40,851 nt of DNA from contig DATDCV010000722.1 in the NCBI GenBank assembly GCA_036524155.1, forward strand, positions 1 to 40,851. Direction: 5' to 3'. Origin of the DNA: DATDCV01 sp036524155 (GTDB lineage Bacteria > Verrucomicrobiota > Verrucomicrobiia > Limisphaerales > UBA8199). Under the pieces are notes generated by a model. The model saw nothing but the letters and a program-made list of their open reading frames with translations, did not search any database and had not been told where the DNA came from. Every line of letters begins with the position of its first letter. Within the stretch, counting starts at the first letter, position 1. The position numbers were made by a program, and so were the translations under genes. Below are positions 8,788-16,149 of the stretch, in pieces.

Positions 8788-9369
8788 TCAGTTGCGAAGG
8801 ACGATTTTTGCGGTCTGCACACTCTCTGTGTTGAACTTGTCAAGCACCCGGCGCGAGCACCGCCAACTGACATCCACCAACTTCGTGTCAATGGGATTGC
8901 CAGCCGATGACCAGGGGAATTGAAAACCATTGGTCGGGTTGCGCTGCCAAATCCGGAAACTGAAGTATTCGCAGCCGGTCAGGACAGTGTTGCTCTGGAC
9001 ATTGACGAAGGAGCCGGAGGCTGGGCTGAACCCGCCGCTCAACCGGCTGACTACTTTCGTTCGGGGATCCCATACATAGCCGAAGTAACCGTTGTCCAGG
9101 TTGGTGAAGATCATCATGTTGGTCCGGTAATATTTTGGGCTGAAGACCTTCGCCTGGCGAATATCGCGGGTCATGGTGTCCAGCGCGTTGCGGCTGAGCT
9201 GGTCCAACTCATTATAATTTCCCATCGCCACAAAGCTGCGCGAGGTGAAGAGCGACGTCTGCATCAAAGCCGCCATAATCACCGAGCTGAGGCAAACCGC
9301 GACGCTGACCTCCACCAAGGTCCAGGCCCTTTGCGCGTGCGAACGAGTCGAATCAGAAATCAAGTTCAT
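8788..9369 (-). CDS. PilW-like prepilin, cassette 1
   Basis: The start at 9369 overlaps the upstream stop by four bases (ATGA), marking translational coupling. The 193-residue protein has a type IV prepilin leader: a basic segment, then RAWTLVEVSVAVCLSSVIMAAL. Cleavage would fall before W, with Glu at mature position 5. An Ala instead of the usual Gly sits at -1. The body includes NYNELDQLSRNALDTMTRDIRQA, a PilW/PulJ-like helix that precedes a beta domain, and a C-terminus KIVLRN that recurs in the second cassette. Predicted minor pilin, held in the inner membrane until cleaved by a PilD-type peptidase. A longer open frame to 9495 would run into the preceding gene, so I did not use it. Confidence 0.8.
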   Translation of the reverse strand: MNLISDSTRSHAQRAWTLVEVSVAVCLSSVIMAALMQTSLFTSRSFVAMGNYNELDQLSRNALDTMTRDIRQAKVFSPKYYRTNMMIFTNLDNGYFGYVWDPRTKVVSRLSGGFSPASGSFVNVQSNTVLTGCEYFSFRIWQRNPTNGFQFPWSSAGNPIDTKLVDVSWRCSRRVLDKFNTESVQTAKIVLRN

Positions 9370-9872
9370 GGAGCGAGATAGTTGGTGCTGGTGTAAACGT
9401 AGTTTTGGACACCGTCGCGAGCCGCGTAGGTTGTCAGTGTCCGGCTGCGTGGCACCCCCCCGGAGGTCCAATTCACGGTTGCGGACACTTCGCACATGTA
9501 TGGCCCGTAGGTAACTGTTGGATTCAGAGTGGGATTCGGCTGGAAGTGCATCTCTCCGAGATACATGATGCCTGGCGACTCCCCGGGCTTGGTCAACGGG
9601 TAGTACCAGTTGGTAAACCTTTGGGGAATCCAGTTGCTGTAAACAAGCTGATTCCAGTTGTAAAGCCGGATGCCCTCCATGCGCTCCACCAAAATCTGCG
9701 TCGCCCGTAGGTTTTCACGAGAAGCCTGCGTAATCGCAAAACCCGACGACATCCCCCCATAGAGCGCCACACCGACAATGGCCAGCAAAGCGGTGGCTAT
9801 CATCACCTCCGCCAGCGTGTACGCAATTTGGCTCACCCGTCCGTGTGGTCTGATTGCTAGCCTTAGCTTCAT
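9366..9872 (-). CDS. PilV-like prepilin, first gene of cassette 1
   Basis: The 168-residue protein has a 17-residue leader ending SQIA, followed by YTLAEVMIATALLAIVGVAL, the prepilin helix with Glu at mature position 5 and again an Ala at -1. The segment ASRENLRATQILVERMEGIRL matches the PilV/PulI helix region and is almost repeated in the second cassette (ATRDNLRATQILTQKMETIRL). It is the first gene of the operon; a GGGGTG-type ribosome-binding sequence precedes the ATG. Likely a minor pilin at the pilus or pseudopilus tip. The 404-bp leader before it contains several hairpins, described separately. Confidence 0.82.
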   Translation of the reverse strand: MKLRLAIRPHGRVSQIAYTLAEVMIATALLAIVGVALYGGMSSGFAITQASRENLRATQILVERMEGIRLYNWNQLVYSNWIPQRFTNWYYPLTKPGESPGIMYLGEMHFQPNPTLNPTVTYGPYMCEVSATVNWTSGGVPRSRTLTTYAARDGVQNYVYTSTNYLAP

Positions 9873-10276
9873 GTGATTTCACCCCCCGCGACGGTGTGGT
9901 ACAACTTCATTGGCCGTGCCGATCAATATGTCGTCAAGGGACGTAGCAATTAGCCTGCCAAAAAACCTACTGGGGGTTCCCACTGATAGCTGCCTGTCCA
10001 TATTAAGGAGCCCGTAGCGCGTCAGGAGCGGGCTCAAAGGTGCGGAATTAGAGATCTATGTGATCGGTGGTGACTCTAACCTTAGACAGACCAGGTAGAC
10101 GGTCTGAGGAAGCGGGCGGCCTGGAGAAGGCCTTACGCCAAAGCACAAACGACGTTCGAAAGCTTTGTAGAACTGTGCATGAGTGTCCCAAACCGGGACG
10201 GGAGCGGAAACCGGCATCCAGATCGCTGGTCGTTCCTTTCGCTCAGGTCAGCCTTGGGCGAACCGCCGTTGGCAGC
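9873..10276. other. Hairpin-rich intergenic region between the two pilin cassettes
   Basis: No gene is supported in these 404 bp. Successive short perfect stems occur: TTAGAG/CTCTAA (10048-10053 with 10074-10079), CAGACC/GGTCTG (10087-10092 with 10101-10106), GGCG/CGCC with an inner GCCT/AGGC (10115-10139), GCACA/TGTGC (10143-10147 with 10174-10178) and GTCCC/GGGAC (10185-10189 with 10195-10199). A separate GAGCCCG/CGGGCTC hairpin (10008-10014 with 10029-10035) could be a terminator for the upstream cassette, though it lacks a U-run. On the minus strand the region is both the 3' end of cassette 2 and the leader of cassette 1. Confidence 0.5.
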
Positions 10277-11605
10277 CTACAACTCCCGCCAGGAAGTAAC
10301 GGTGTATCCCTTTGAGGGTCCTGTTTTTACGAGACTTTCGTCGAAATGAAAATTGAAATGGCCTTGTAGCGTGAGGGCGCGGGTCACGCAGGAGCCCTGA
10401 AAGTCGTTAGTGCTGGTGAACCCGCTACCTTTCAGCGCCATAATGGCCTGGGGGGCGTAGATGGTTCCATTGAACGTGTTATTGCCGCTCCACGACATCG
10501 TGGTGGTGCTGGGCAACCCGTAAATGCCAAAATTCTCTGCGTAGCCAGTGGTGTTCACGTTGTTGATTTCGGCCGAGACAGGCGGCCCAAGAAGCGTGCC
10601 GGTGTAGACCTCGAGCCGGGCGCCAGGCGCTATCATTATGGCCGAGCCCTGGCGACACCGGAAATCGCCTTGAACCCAGAGTCGCGCGGTACCGTTGGAA
10701 GCAGAAAGGGTCGCGCCGTTCAGGAGTTGGAAGTTCGTAGTAATCAGGTAATCATAGGCGCCAAGCACATAGTTTGTGTTGGCGTCCGGAGCAGGGAAAC
10801 TGGCTGTAGGCGCTTTGAAAGGTTCCCCAACATCGTTGAAATCGAGGTTCAGATCGTTAGCATACCAACCGTCTTCAATCCCCGACCGGTTGGGCCAGTT
10901 CACCTCCAGGTCGCCTACCCGTCCGTTGCTTTGTTGGACCGATATACCGCCCCACGGAGCGGTCCTGACGTGGCCGTAGATATTCGCGCCGCCAACGCTA
11001 ACAAAACCATCGGTGCTGATCACATCCCCCCCAGCCTTCCGTGTGTTCGGGTCATATGTGCCCATGGAGGTACTATGAAGAGGGTCTCTGGAGTCATAAC
11101 TATCGATCATCACGTAATTCCCACCCATGGTAACGTTTTGGAGCACAGCGATGGCGTAACCGAACGCAGCATCGGGTTTTGTGCGAACCTCTACAGTTCG
11201 AACAATCCTCCGGCCAACAAGTGGCACCACCGCGTAACCGGTAGAAATGATAGTAGGTCCGGGGGTATCAGGGATGATACTCGCTCTATACCCGCCCTTA
11301 TCCTTAAAGACGTCGGTCCTTTGCACGTAGAACCCTGACGCCGATGCGCCGCTCCAGTTTGTCTGCGCCGAAGGAAGATAGTTCGTGCCGAATGACACGT
11401 TGATCTGAGCCAACCCTTCCTCGATTCCGGCTTCGGCGTGGGCGAGCGCGGCGTTCCAGGCCTGCGACTCCGCGACCAGCACGTTCTGGGTGCGAACCCA
11501 GGAGAGATACCCGGCCAGCGTCATTCCCAGGATGACGGACAGAGCCAACGCGACCAAAAGAACGCTGGCTCTTTCGGGCGCGGGTTTGGGGCTAAGGCAC
11601 CTCAT
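10277..11605 (-). CDS. PilX-like pilus assembly protein, cassette 2
   Basis: The 442-residue protein parallels the cassette 1 PilX-like protein along its length: a basic leader, one hydrophobic helix (about residues 13-35), then SQAWNAALAHAEAGIEEGL. A long beta-rich region follows with FNGTIYAPQAIMALKGSG and the ending GHFNFHFDESLVKTGPSKG. It starts only 5 bp after the PilW-like stop, so it is translated from the same message. As in its paralogue, the N-terminal part resembles PilX minor pilins, and the C-terminal part is the DUF7305-like portion. Predicted role: minor pilin or adhesin associated with type IV pili or a type II secretion pseudopilus. Divergence in the middle suggests different surface specificity (inference). 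Confidence 0.8.
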   Translation of the reverse strand: MRCLSPKPAPERASVLLVALALSVILGMTLAGYLSWVRTQNVLVAESQAWNAALAHAEAGIEEGLAQINVSFGTNYLPSAQTNWSGASASGFYVQRTDVFKDKGGYRASIIPDTPGPTIISTGYAVVPLVGRRIVRTVEVRTKPDAAFGYAIAVLQNVTMGGNYVMIDSYDSRDPLHSTSMGTYDPNTRKAGGDVISTDGFVSVGGANIYGHVRTAPWGGISVQQSNGRVGDLEVNWPNRSGIEDGWYANDLNLDFNDVGEPFKAPTASFPAPDANTNYVLGAYDYLITTNFQLLNGATLSASNGTARLWVQGDFRCRQGSAIMIAPGARLEVYTGTLLGPPVSAEINNVNTTGYAENFGIYGLPSTTTMSWSGNNTFNGTIYAPQAIMALKGSGFTSTNDFQGSCVTRALTLQGHFNFHFDESLVKTGPSKGYTVTSWREL

Positions 11606-11610
11606 AGAAA

Positions 11611-12177
11611 TCAGGGTTTGTTGCGCAAGACAATCTGGGCAGTCACCACATTTTCAGTGTTGATCTTCTGACCGAGAATAGTGCGGGAGCATTTCCATCT
11701 CATGTTGATGAGCTTGCACAAGGGGAGGTTCGTGGTGGAATAGAAATCCCAGTTTTTCCGGGGCGTGCGCTGGTACATCGTAACCTCCCAGGCGTCGCAC
11801 CCGCTAAGACAAATTTCTTCATCTCCATCCTTTAGAGTGCGGGTCAGGAGGCCTGTGTCCGAATCCCAGGCGTACGTCACCAAGGTGGAGGTGTAAGCGT
11901 TGGTGACACTGAGAGACTTCGTAGTAGCCGTTTGTTGGTAAGCGACCACCTGGGTTGCCTCCCGCACTTCCCGCGACATCTGGTCCAAAGATTTCCGGCT
12001 CTGTCCGCTCAAGATCGCATAGTTTCCCATGCCGGCGAAACTGAACAAACCGTAGACGAAAATCGCGACGGTGGAGGTGAGCACCAGAGAACCCGCGGCG
12101 ACGGCGACCATCAGTTCCACCAACGACATGCCGGCTGCCCGGAGGCGCCCCAGACCCGTTTGTCGATCAGGCCTCAT
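11611..12177 (-). CDS. PilW-like prepilin, cassette 2
   Basis: The start at 12177 overlaps the upstream stop by four bases (ATGA), the same junction as in cassette 1. The 188-residue product has leader MRPDRQTGLGRLRAAG and then MSLVELMVAVAAGSLVLTST, a classical G|MSLVEL prepilin site with Glu at +5. The helix GMGNYAILSGQSRKSLDQMSREVREATQV and the ending TAQIVLRN correspond closely to the cassette 1 PilW. It carries two adjacent cysteine-bearing segments (ICLSGC) that could form a disulfide in the beta domain. Role: minor pilin or pseudopilin J-like subunit. The open frame extends to 12273, but that start lies deep inside the preceding gene. Confidence 0.8.
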   Translation of the reverse strand: MRPDRQTGLGRLRAAGMSLVELMVAVAAGSLVLTSTVAIFVYGLFSFAGMGNYAILSGQSRKSLDQMSREVREATQVVAYQQTATTKSLSVTNAYTSTLVTYAWDSDTGLLTRTLKDGDEEICLSGCDAWEVTMYQRTPRKNWDFYSTTNLPLCKLINMRWKCSRTILGQKINTENVVTAQIVLRNKP

Positions 12178-12653
12178 TTGTACACGTATGGCTGCATCCC
12201 GTAACGCGCGGAGAAGGTCTGCACCTGCCGATTTTGCACAACAGCTTTGGTCGCGCTCGTTCGGTTCGTCCAATACAGGTCCACGCTCACGAGCCGCATT
12301 TTGTCCCGGTAGGCAATCGGGATGGAGGAGGGGGCTGAATTAGTCGAAAATTGACCGGCATACCGGGTACCCACGCTCCCTCCACTCGGGTCGTAGACCG
12401 CGTCGAATTTGCCGGGCGACAAATCGGAGCTGCCCAATTGCGACCATTTGAAGAGCCGAATGGTCTCCATCTTCTGGGTCAGGATTTGGGTGGCTCGTAG
12501 GTTATCTCGCGTTGCGTGCACCACGGCCAATCCCGAAGAAAAGCCGCCCAATAAGGCGAGAACCATGATCCCGAGCACGAGTGCCGCAATCAACACCTCC
12601 ACCAGGCTATATCCGCCCTGCGGCGGCTTCGTTATGCTTGCTCTGAAGCTCAA
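12174..12653 (-). CDS. PilV-like prepilin, first gene of cassette 2
   Basis: The protein has the leader KPPQGG and the prepilin helix YSLVEVLIAALVLGIMVLAL, then ATRDNLRATQILTQKMETIRL, the same helix motif as the cassette 1 PilV. No ATG or GTG start is available. I chose the TTG at 12653 because a GAGGA ribosome-binding sequence lies seven bases upstream; another TTG at 12710 gives 178 residues. With the chosen start the leader is 15 residues, a normal length. The 159-residue product is predicted to be a minor pilin. The gene is divergent from the chemosensory cluster, with about 500 bp between. Confidence 0.75.
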   Translation of the reverse strand: MSFRASITKPPQGGYSLVEVLIAALVLGIMVLALLGGFSSGLAVVHATRDNLRATQILTQKMETIRLFKWSQLGSSDLSPGKFDAVYDPSGGSVGTRYAGQFSTNSAPSSIPIAYRDKMRLVSVDLYWTNRTSATKAVVQNRQVQTFSARYGMQPYVYK

Positions 12654-13158
12654 GTTCGCGTCCTCATCAGTTGACCAGCAACCCCTCAAGGCATGACCCG
12701 AACCGATCAAGCTGGCCTATCGAGCCTGAGACAGCAGGTTTCGTGCACGCCCAGGTCGTTTGGCGGCAGCGCGCGATGCTCCCGGGCGTGAAACCGAAGG
12801 CGTTCGATTTCTTCAATCATGTTAGCCGCTTGGGCAGAGCTACTTAACACAACAATGACAAGCTGTAAAAACCGAACCTCTCCCAGGCACCAAGCGAATC
12901 TTTCCTCCCGCGCCGCGAAGTGGATTCCCCGGAGTGTCCGCAACAAGGACGAGGTTGAATCATTCCGGCGCCGGACTGGAGTCGTTCCCGCGCCAACCGG
13001 ACCGGCGCTCAAGCGGAAGAAACTGGCAGAAGAATCTTGTTTTACGCGGTTTCAGAGGGCATATTTCGAGTTCAACGTGGGACAAGCAAAAACGCCGGTT
13101 TGCGGGTTGGATGTGCTGGACGCCGAATCGAGGAAAGAGTTTTTGATTTTTGGCGACA
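12654..13158. other. Divergent intergenic region, pilins versus chemosensory cluster
   Basis: About 500 bp hold the promoters for the leftward pilin cassette 2 and the rightward chemosensory operon. Open frames exist on both strands (101 and 116 codons) but lack recognisable motifs, plausible starts or membrane segments. I see no strong hairpin, terminator or repeat. A shared regulatory region for pilins and sensor is an inference from the arrangement. Confidence 0.4.
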
Positions 13159-14847
13159 ATGCCCGATGAGATGCTTCACGGACCTGACCAACCAATGAGT
13201 TCAATGACCATTTCGCAGCGGATGAACGTCGCGCTGCTTTCGATGATAGTGTTGATGCTGGCGGCAGTGGGACTCGCGTTCTGGATGCAGGCATCTCGTG
13301 TCGGAGCGAACCTCCAGCAGCAGCGACTTATCGCTACTAACGACCGGATCTGTTACGACACGCTCTTGATCATGGAAACGTTGCGCGCGCTTTCGGGGGA
13401 TCCCAAGAACGAGTCGGAGCGAACTCGGCTTGAGGAGGCGGACAGGAACCTCCGGGCCGTGCTGCGCGAGGCCCAGGATCGGTATAGCGATTATGCCGAA
13501 TTGTCGGCCTCGTTGAAGGCGATCAGCGAGTTTGAAGCTGGAACGGCGCCGGGGAGCCTTGGCTCGCTTCAGGCCCGAGTGCTGGAGGTGGCCGACAGCG
13601 ATCCCCCAAACGCGGCGGCGTTGTTCAATTCAAATCACCGGGACACTGCGCGGCAACGCGAAATGCTCTTCCGGGACCTGGCGCAACAGGTCGACCATGC
13701 GGGCACCGCCATCTCGCTTCGCGGGCATAATGCTAGCGTCTTGGGCGTGGCCGGCATCCTCGTCATTCTCGTGGTCAGCCTGTTGATCGGCCGCCTCCAG
13801 TTTACGGCCGTGGCCGCGCCCCTGCTCCGCCTGGCCTCCGGGATAGACCAAATCCGCCGCGGTAATTTCGCGAACCGAATCGCCCTCGAGCGGCGAGACG
13901 AATTCGGCACGATCGGCGAGGGGCTTGATCGCCTGGCGGACGACCTTTCCGAACTCGTGGGCCAAATCCAGCGGTCCGGCGCGCAGGTCAACACGAGTGC
14001 GGTCCAGTTGGCTGGGAAGATCCAAGATCAGCAAACCAGTGCCCGCGAGATGGCCAGCACGGTCGAGCGGATGGCTGCGGCGACGAAGCAGATTGGCGTC
14101 ACCGCGAGGGAACTGGCCAAAACCATGAACGAGGTCAACCGGGTCGACGAGCGGACCGCCGACCTTGCCACGGGCGGCACGGCTGCCATCGCCCGCATGG
14201 AAGCGGCCGTCAAGCGGGTGATGGAGGCCTCTGCTTCGGTCGGCGCCAAGCTCACTGCCTTGAGCGAGAAGACGGCGAGCATCGACCCTCTCGTCGCCAA
14301 CATCGCAAAAGTGGCCGATCAAACCAATCTGCTCTCGCTCAACGCGGCCATCGAAGCGGAAAAGGCGGGTGAGTACGGCCTGGGATTCGCAGTCGTCGCG
14401 ATCGAGATCCGCCGCCTTGCCGACCAAATCGGCGTGGCCATTTACGACATCGAAAAGATGGTCAAAGAGGTTCAATCCTCAGTCGCGGCGGGCGTCACAG
14501 GCATGGCAAAGTTCGCCGAGGAACTCGGGCGCGGCGGCGAGGAAATTGGCGCGGTGGGATCGCACCTCACGCAGATCATCCAGCGCGAGGAACTGCTGGC
14601 TCCGCGGTTGCAGGCGATCAGCGAGAATGTGGGGGGACAATTGACCGATGCCGAGGACATTACAGCCGGCCTGGCGCACCTCGGCCACGCAGTGGAACGC
14701 ACGGCCGAATCTTGGCGGCAATCCCACACGGTCGTCGACCAACTCAACGCCGCGACGCTCGGCCTGCAGTCCAGTGTGGCGAAATTCAAGATGAACAACA
14801 CGCCGGTGCCGCCGCACTATAGCAGCGGGAGCGGCACGGGCATATGA
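13159..14847 (+). CDS. wspA: Methyl-accepting chemotaxis protein, WspA type
   Basis: A 562-residue receptor. TM1 lies near residues 24-43, a helical periplasmic sensor of about 145 residues follows, TM2 is near 195-211 (VLGVAGILVILVVSLLIG), then HAMP and a long coiled-coil signalling domain. The hairpin tip (about 381-423) reads KVADQTNLLSLNAAIEAE and AGEYGLGFAVVAIEIRRLAD, followed by YDIEKMVKEVQSSV. That wording is typical of Pseudomonas WspA, not of flagellar receptors. The Arg that usually follows AGExG is Leu here. There is no C-terminal NWETF-type tether. The start is uncertain: ATGs at 13195 and 13204 (MTISQRM, closest to WspA) are alternatives, and none has a good ribosome site. First gene of the cluster; presumed to sense surface contact or envelope stress. 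Confidence 0.85.
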   Translation: MPDEMLHGPDQPMSSMTISQRMNVALLSMIVLMLAAVGLAFWMQASRVGANLQQQRLIATNDRICYDTLLIMETLRALSGDPKNESERTRLEEADRNLRAVLREAQDRYSDYAELSASLKAISEFEAGTAPGSLGSLQARVLEVADSDPPNAAALFNSNHRDTARQREMLFRDLAQQVDHAGTAISLRGHNASVLGVAGILVILVVSLLIGRLQFTAVAAPLLRLASGIDQIRRGNFANRIALERRDEFGTIGEGLDRLADDLSELVGQIQRSGAQVNTSAVQLAGKIQDQQTSAREMASTVERMAAATKQIGVTARELAKTMNEVNRVDERTADLATGGTAAIARMEAAVKRVMEASASVGAKLTALSEKTASIDPLVANIAKVADQTNLLSLNAAIEAEKAGEYGLGFAVVAIEIRRLADQIGVAIYDIEKMVKEVQSSVAAGVTGMAKFAEELGRGGEEIGAVGSHLTQIIQREELLAPRLQAISENVGGQLTDAEDITAGLAHLGHAVERTAESWRQSHTVVDQLNAATLGLQSSVAKFKMNNTPVPPHYSSGSGTGI

Positions 14848-14863
14848 GCTCCTTGACCCGGCG

Positions 14864-15364
14864 ATGCTTTTTCTCGTCTTCCAGATAGGCCGCAACCGGT
14901 ACGCGCTCGATTCGAGGCGCGTGGTGCAGGTTTTGCCCCTGTTGAAGCTCAAATGCCTGCCGCACGCACCCAAGGGCGTTGCCGGTGTGTTCATGTATCA
15001 CGGCGCGCCGGTTCCCGCAGTCGATTTGTCTGAGTTGACGCTGGGAGAGCCCGCAGCCGAGCTCTTGAGCACCCGGCTGATTGTTCTCGATTATCCGGGC
15101 TCCGGCGACCAAGTCCATTTGCTGGGCCTGATCGCAGAGAAAGCCACCGAAGTGATCCGGCGGGAACCTCGTGATTTTGTGGACTCAGGTTTCAACATCA
15201 AAGCCGCCCCATACCTCGGCCCTGTGCTGGTGGACTCGAGAGGGCCGATCCAATGGCTGCGAGAACAGCACTTGCTGAGCCAGTCAATCCAACAACTCTT
15301 ATTCGGTTCCCCCGCCCTGCTCGATTCGGCAGCGGCTGCTATCCAGGAACTGCCCTCTGGCTAA
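14864..15364 (+). CDS. wspB: CheW-like coupling protein, WspB type
   Basis: The 166-residue protein begins MLFLVFQIGRNRYALDSRRVVQVLPL, matching the WspB opening. A single CheW beta-barrel domain follows, including GVAGVFMYHGAPVPAVDL and STRLIVLDY. It starts 16 bp after the receptor stop. CheW proteins couple receptor signalling tips to the P5 domain of the CheA-family kinase in cytoplasmic arrays. There is no membrane segment. The 77-bp gap before the next gene is where a wspC-type methyltransferase gene would stand in Pseudomonas; none is present here. Confidence 0.88.
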   Translation: MLFLVFQIGRNRYALDSRRVVQVLPLLKLKCLPHAPKGVAGVFMYHGAPVPAVDLSELTLGEPAAELLSTRLIVLDYPGSGDQVHLLGLIAEKATEVIRREPRDFVDSGFNIKAAPYLGPVLVDSRGPIQWLREQHLLSQSIQQLLFGSPALLDSAAAAIQELPSG

Positions 15365-15441
15365 GCGACCGCGAGCCTGCCATGTGCAACCTTACCTATC
15401 GATGAGCGCAGGTTCCAAGAGCATCCTGGCAACCACGCCTG

Positions 15442-16149
15442 GTGACTGAACAGGCTATGAGCGAACCCGGAACATTTGCGGCCAACGCGCCGGCGCCTGA
15501 CGACCTAACCGATTGTTGGCGCACCAACGGCGTGTACGGGACCCGCACCTGCCCACAACTGACCGATTACGTTCATTGCCGCAACTGTCCCATCCATGCC
15601 AGGGCCGGGTTGGAACCGCTGAATCGGCCGGTGCCGGCGGGGTATGCGGAGCATTGGACGGATCATTTTGAGAAAGAAGCCTGGAGTCGCCGATCGCGGC
15701 CTTCCTCGGCGGTACCATTTCGCATTGCCGGGGAATGGCTGGCGTTGCCCACAAAGTGCTTTCTGGAAATTGCGGAATGGCGGCCGATTCATTCGATCCC
15801 TCACGCCCGCCAAATTGTGCTGGGATTGGCGAACGTGCGGGGCGAGTTGCTCATCTGCATCTCGCTGGGCCACCTGCTGGGACTGGCCGATGTCCCGCCG
15901 CGGAATCTTCTGCGCGCGAAGCACGCGCCGCTGCTGGTGCTCTCCTGGGCAGGGCGGCGCGTCGGCTTTCCGGCGGATGAAGTCCAGAGTCCCAGCCGGT
16001 TTTCCTCCGAGCAAGTGAGGCCCGCTCCCCCTGCCCTGGCGAAAGCCAATCCAGCCTTTTCCGAGAGTATGCTGCAGTGGAGGCAACGGACCCTTATTCT
16101 GCTCGATCCTGACCGCCTGTTTTTGGCGCTCAACCGGAACTTGACGTGA
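15442..16149 (+). CDS. wspD: CheW-like coupling protein with N-terminal Cys motif, WspD type
   Basis: The 235-residue protein has an N-terminal four-cysteine segment (C25, C37, C46, C49; CWRTNGVYGTRTCPQL and VHCRNCP), then a CheW domain from about residue 85. This pairing of a CWxxxGVxGxxxCPxL...HCRNCP segment with CheW is characteristic of WspD. The cysteines could bind a metal or be redox-sensitive (inference). The GTG at 15442 is used; the ATG at 15457 is equally possible because neither has a clear ribosome site. The stop overlaps the next start by four bases (GTGA), so it is translationally coupled to the kinase gene. A second coupler in addition to WspB, as in Pseudomonas, is part of the Wsp signature. 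Confidence 0.87.
   Translation: MTEQAMSEPGTFAANAPAPDDLTDCWRTNGVYGTRTCPQLTDYVHCRNCPIHARAGLEPLNRPVPAGYAEHWTDHFEKEAWSRRSRPSSAVPFRIAGEWLALPTKCFLEIAEWRPIHSIPHARQIVLGLANVRGELLICISLGHLLGLADVPPRNLLRAKHAPLLVLSWAGRRVGFPADEVQSPSRFSSEQVRPAPPALAKANPAFSESMLQWRQRTLILLDPDRLFLALNRNLT

Noticed and set aside
9873..10276. c-di-GMP (GEMM) riboswitch upstream of the cassette 1 pilins
   Set aside because: The hairpins do not contain the conserved GEMM core sequence on either strand; only CGCCAAAGC is faintly similar.
12707..13169. Open frames of 101 and 116 codons between the pilin and Wsp clusters
   Set aside because: They overlap each other on opposite strands, have no plausible starts or ribosome sites, and show no familiar motif.
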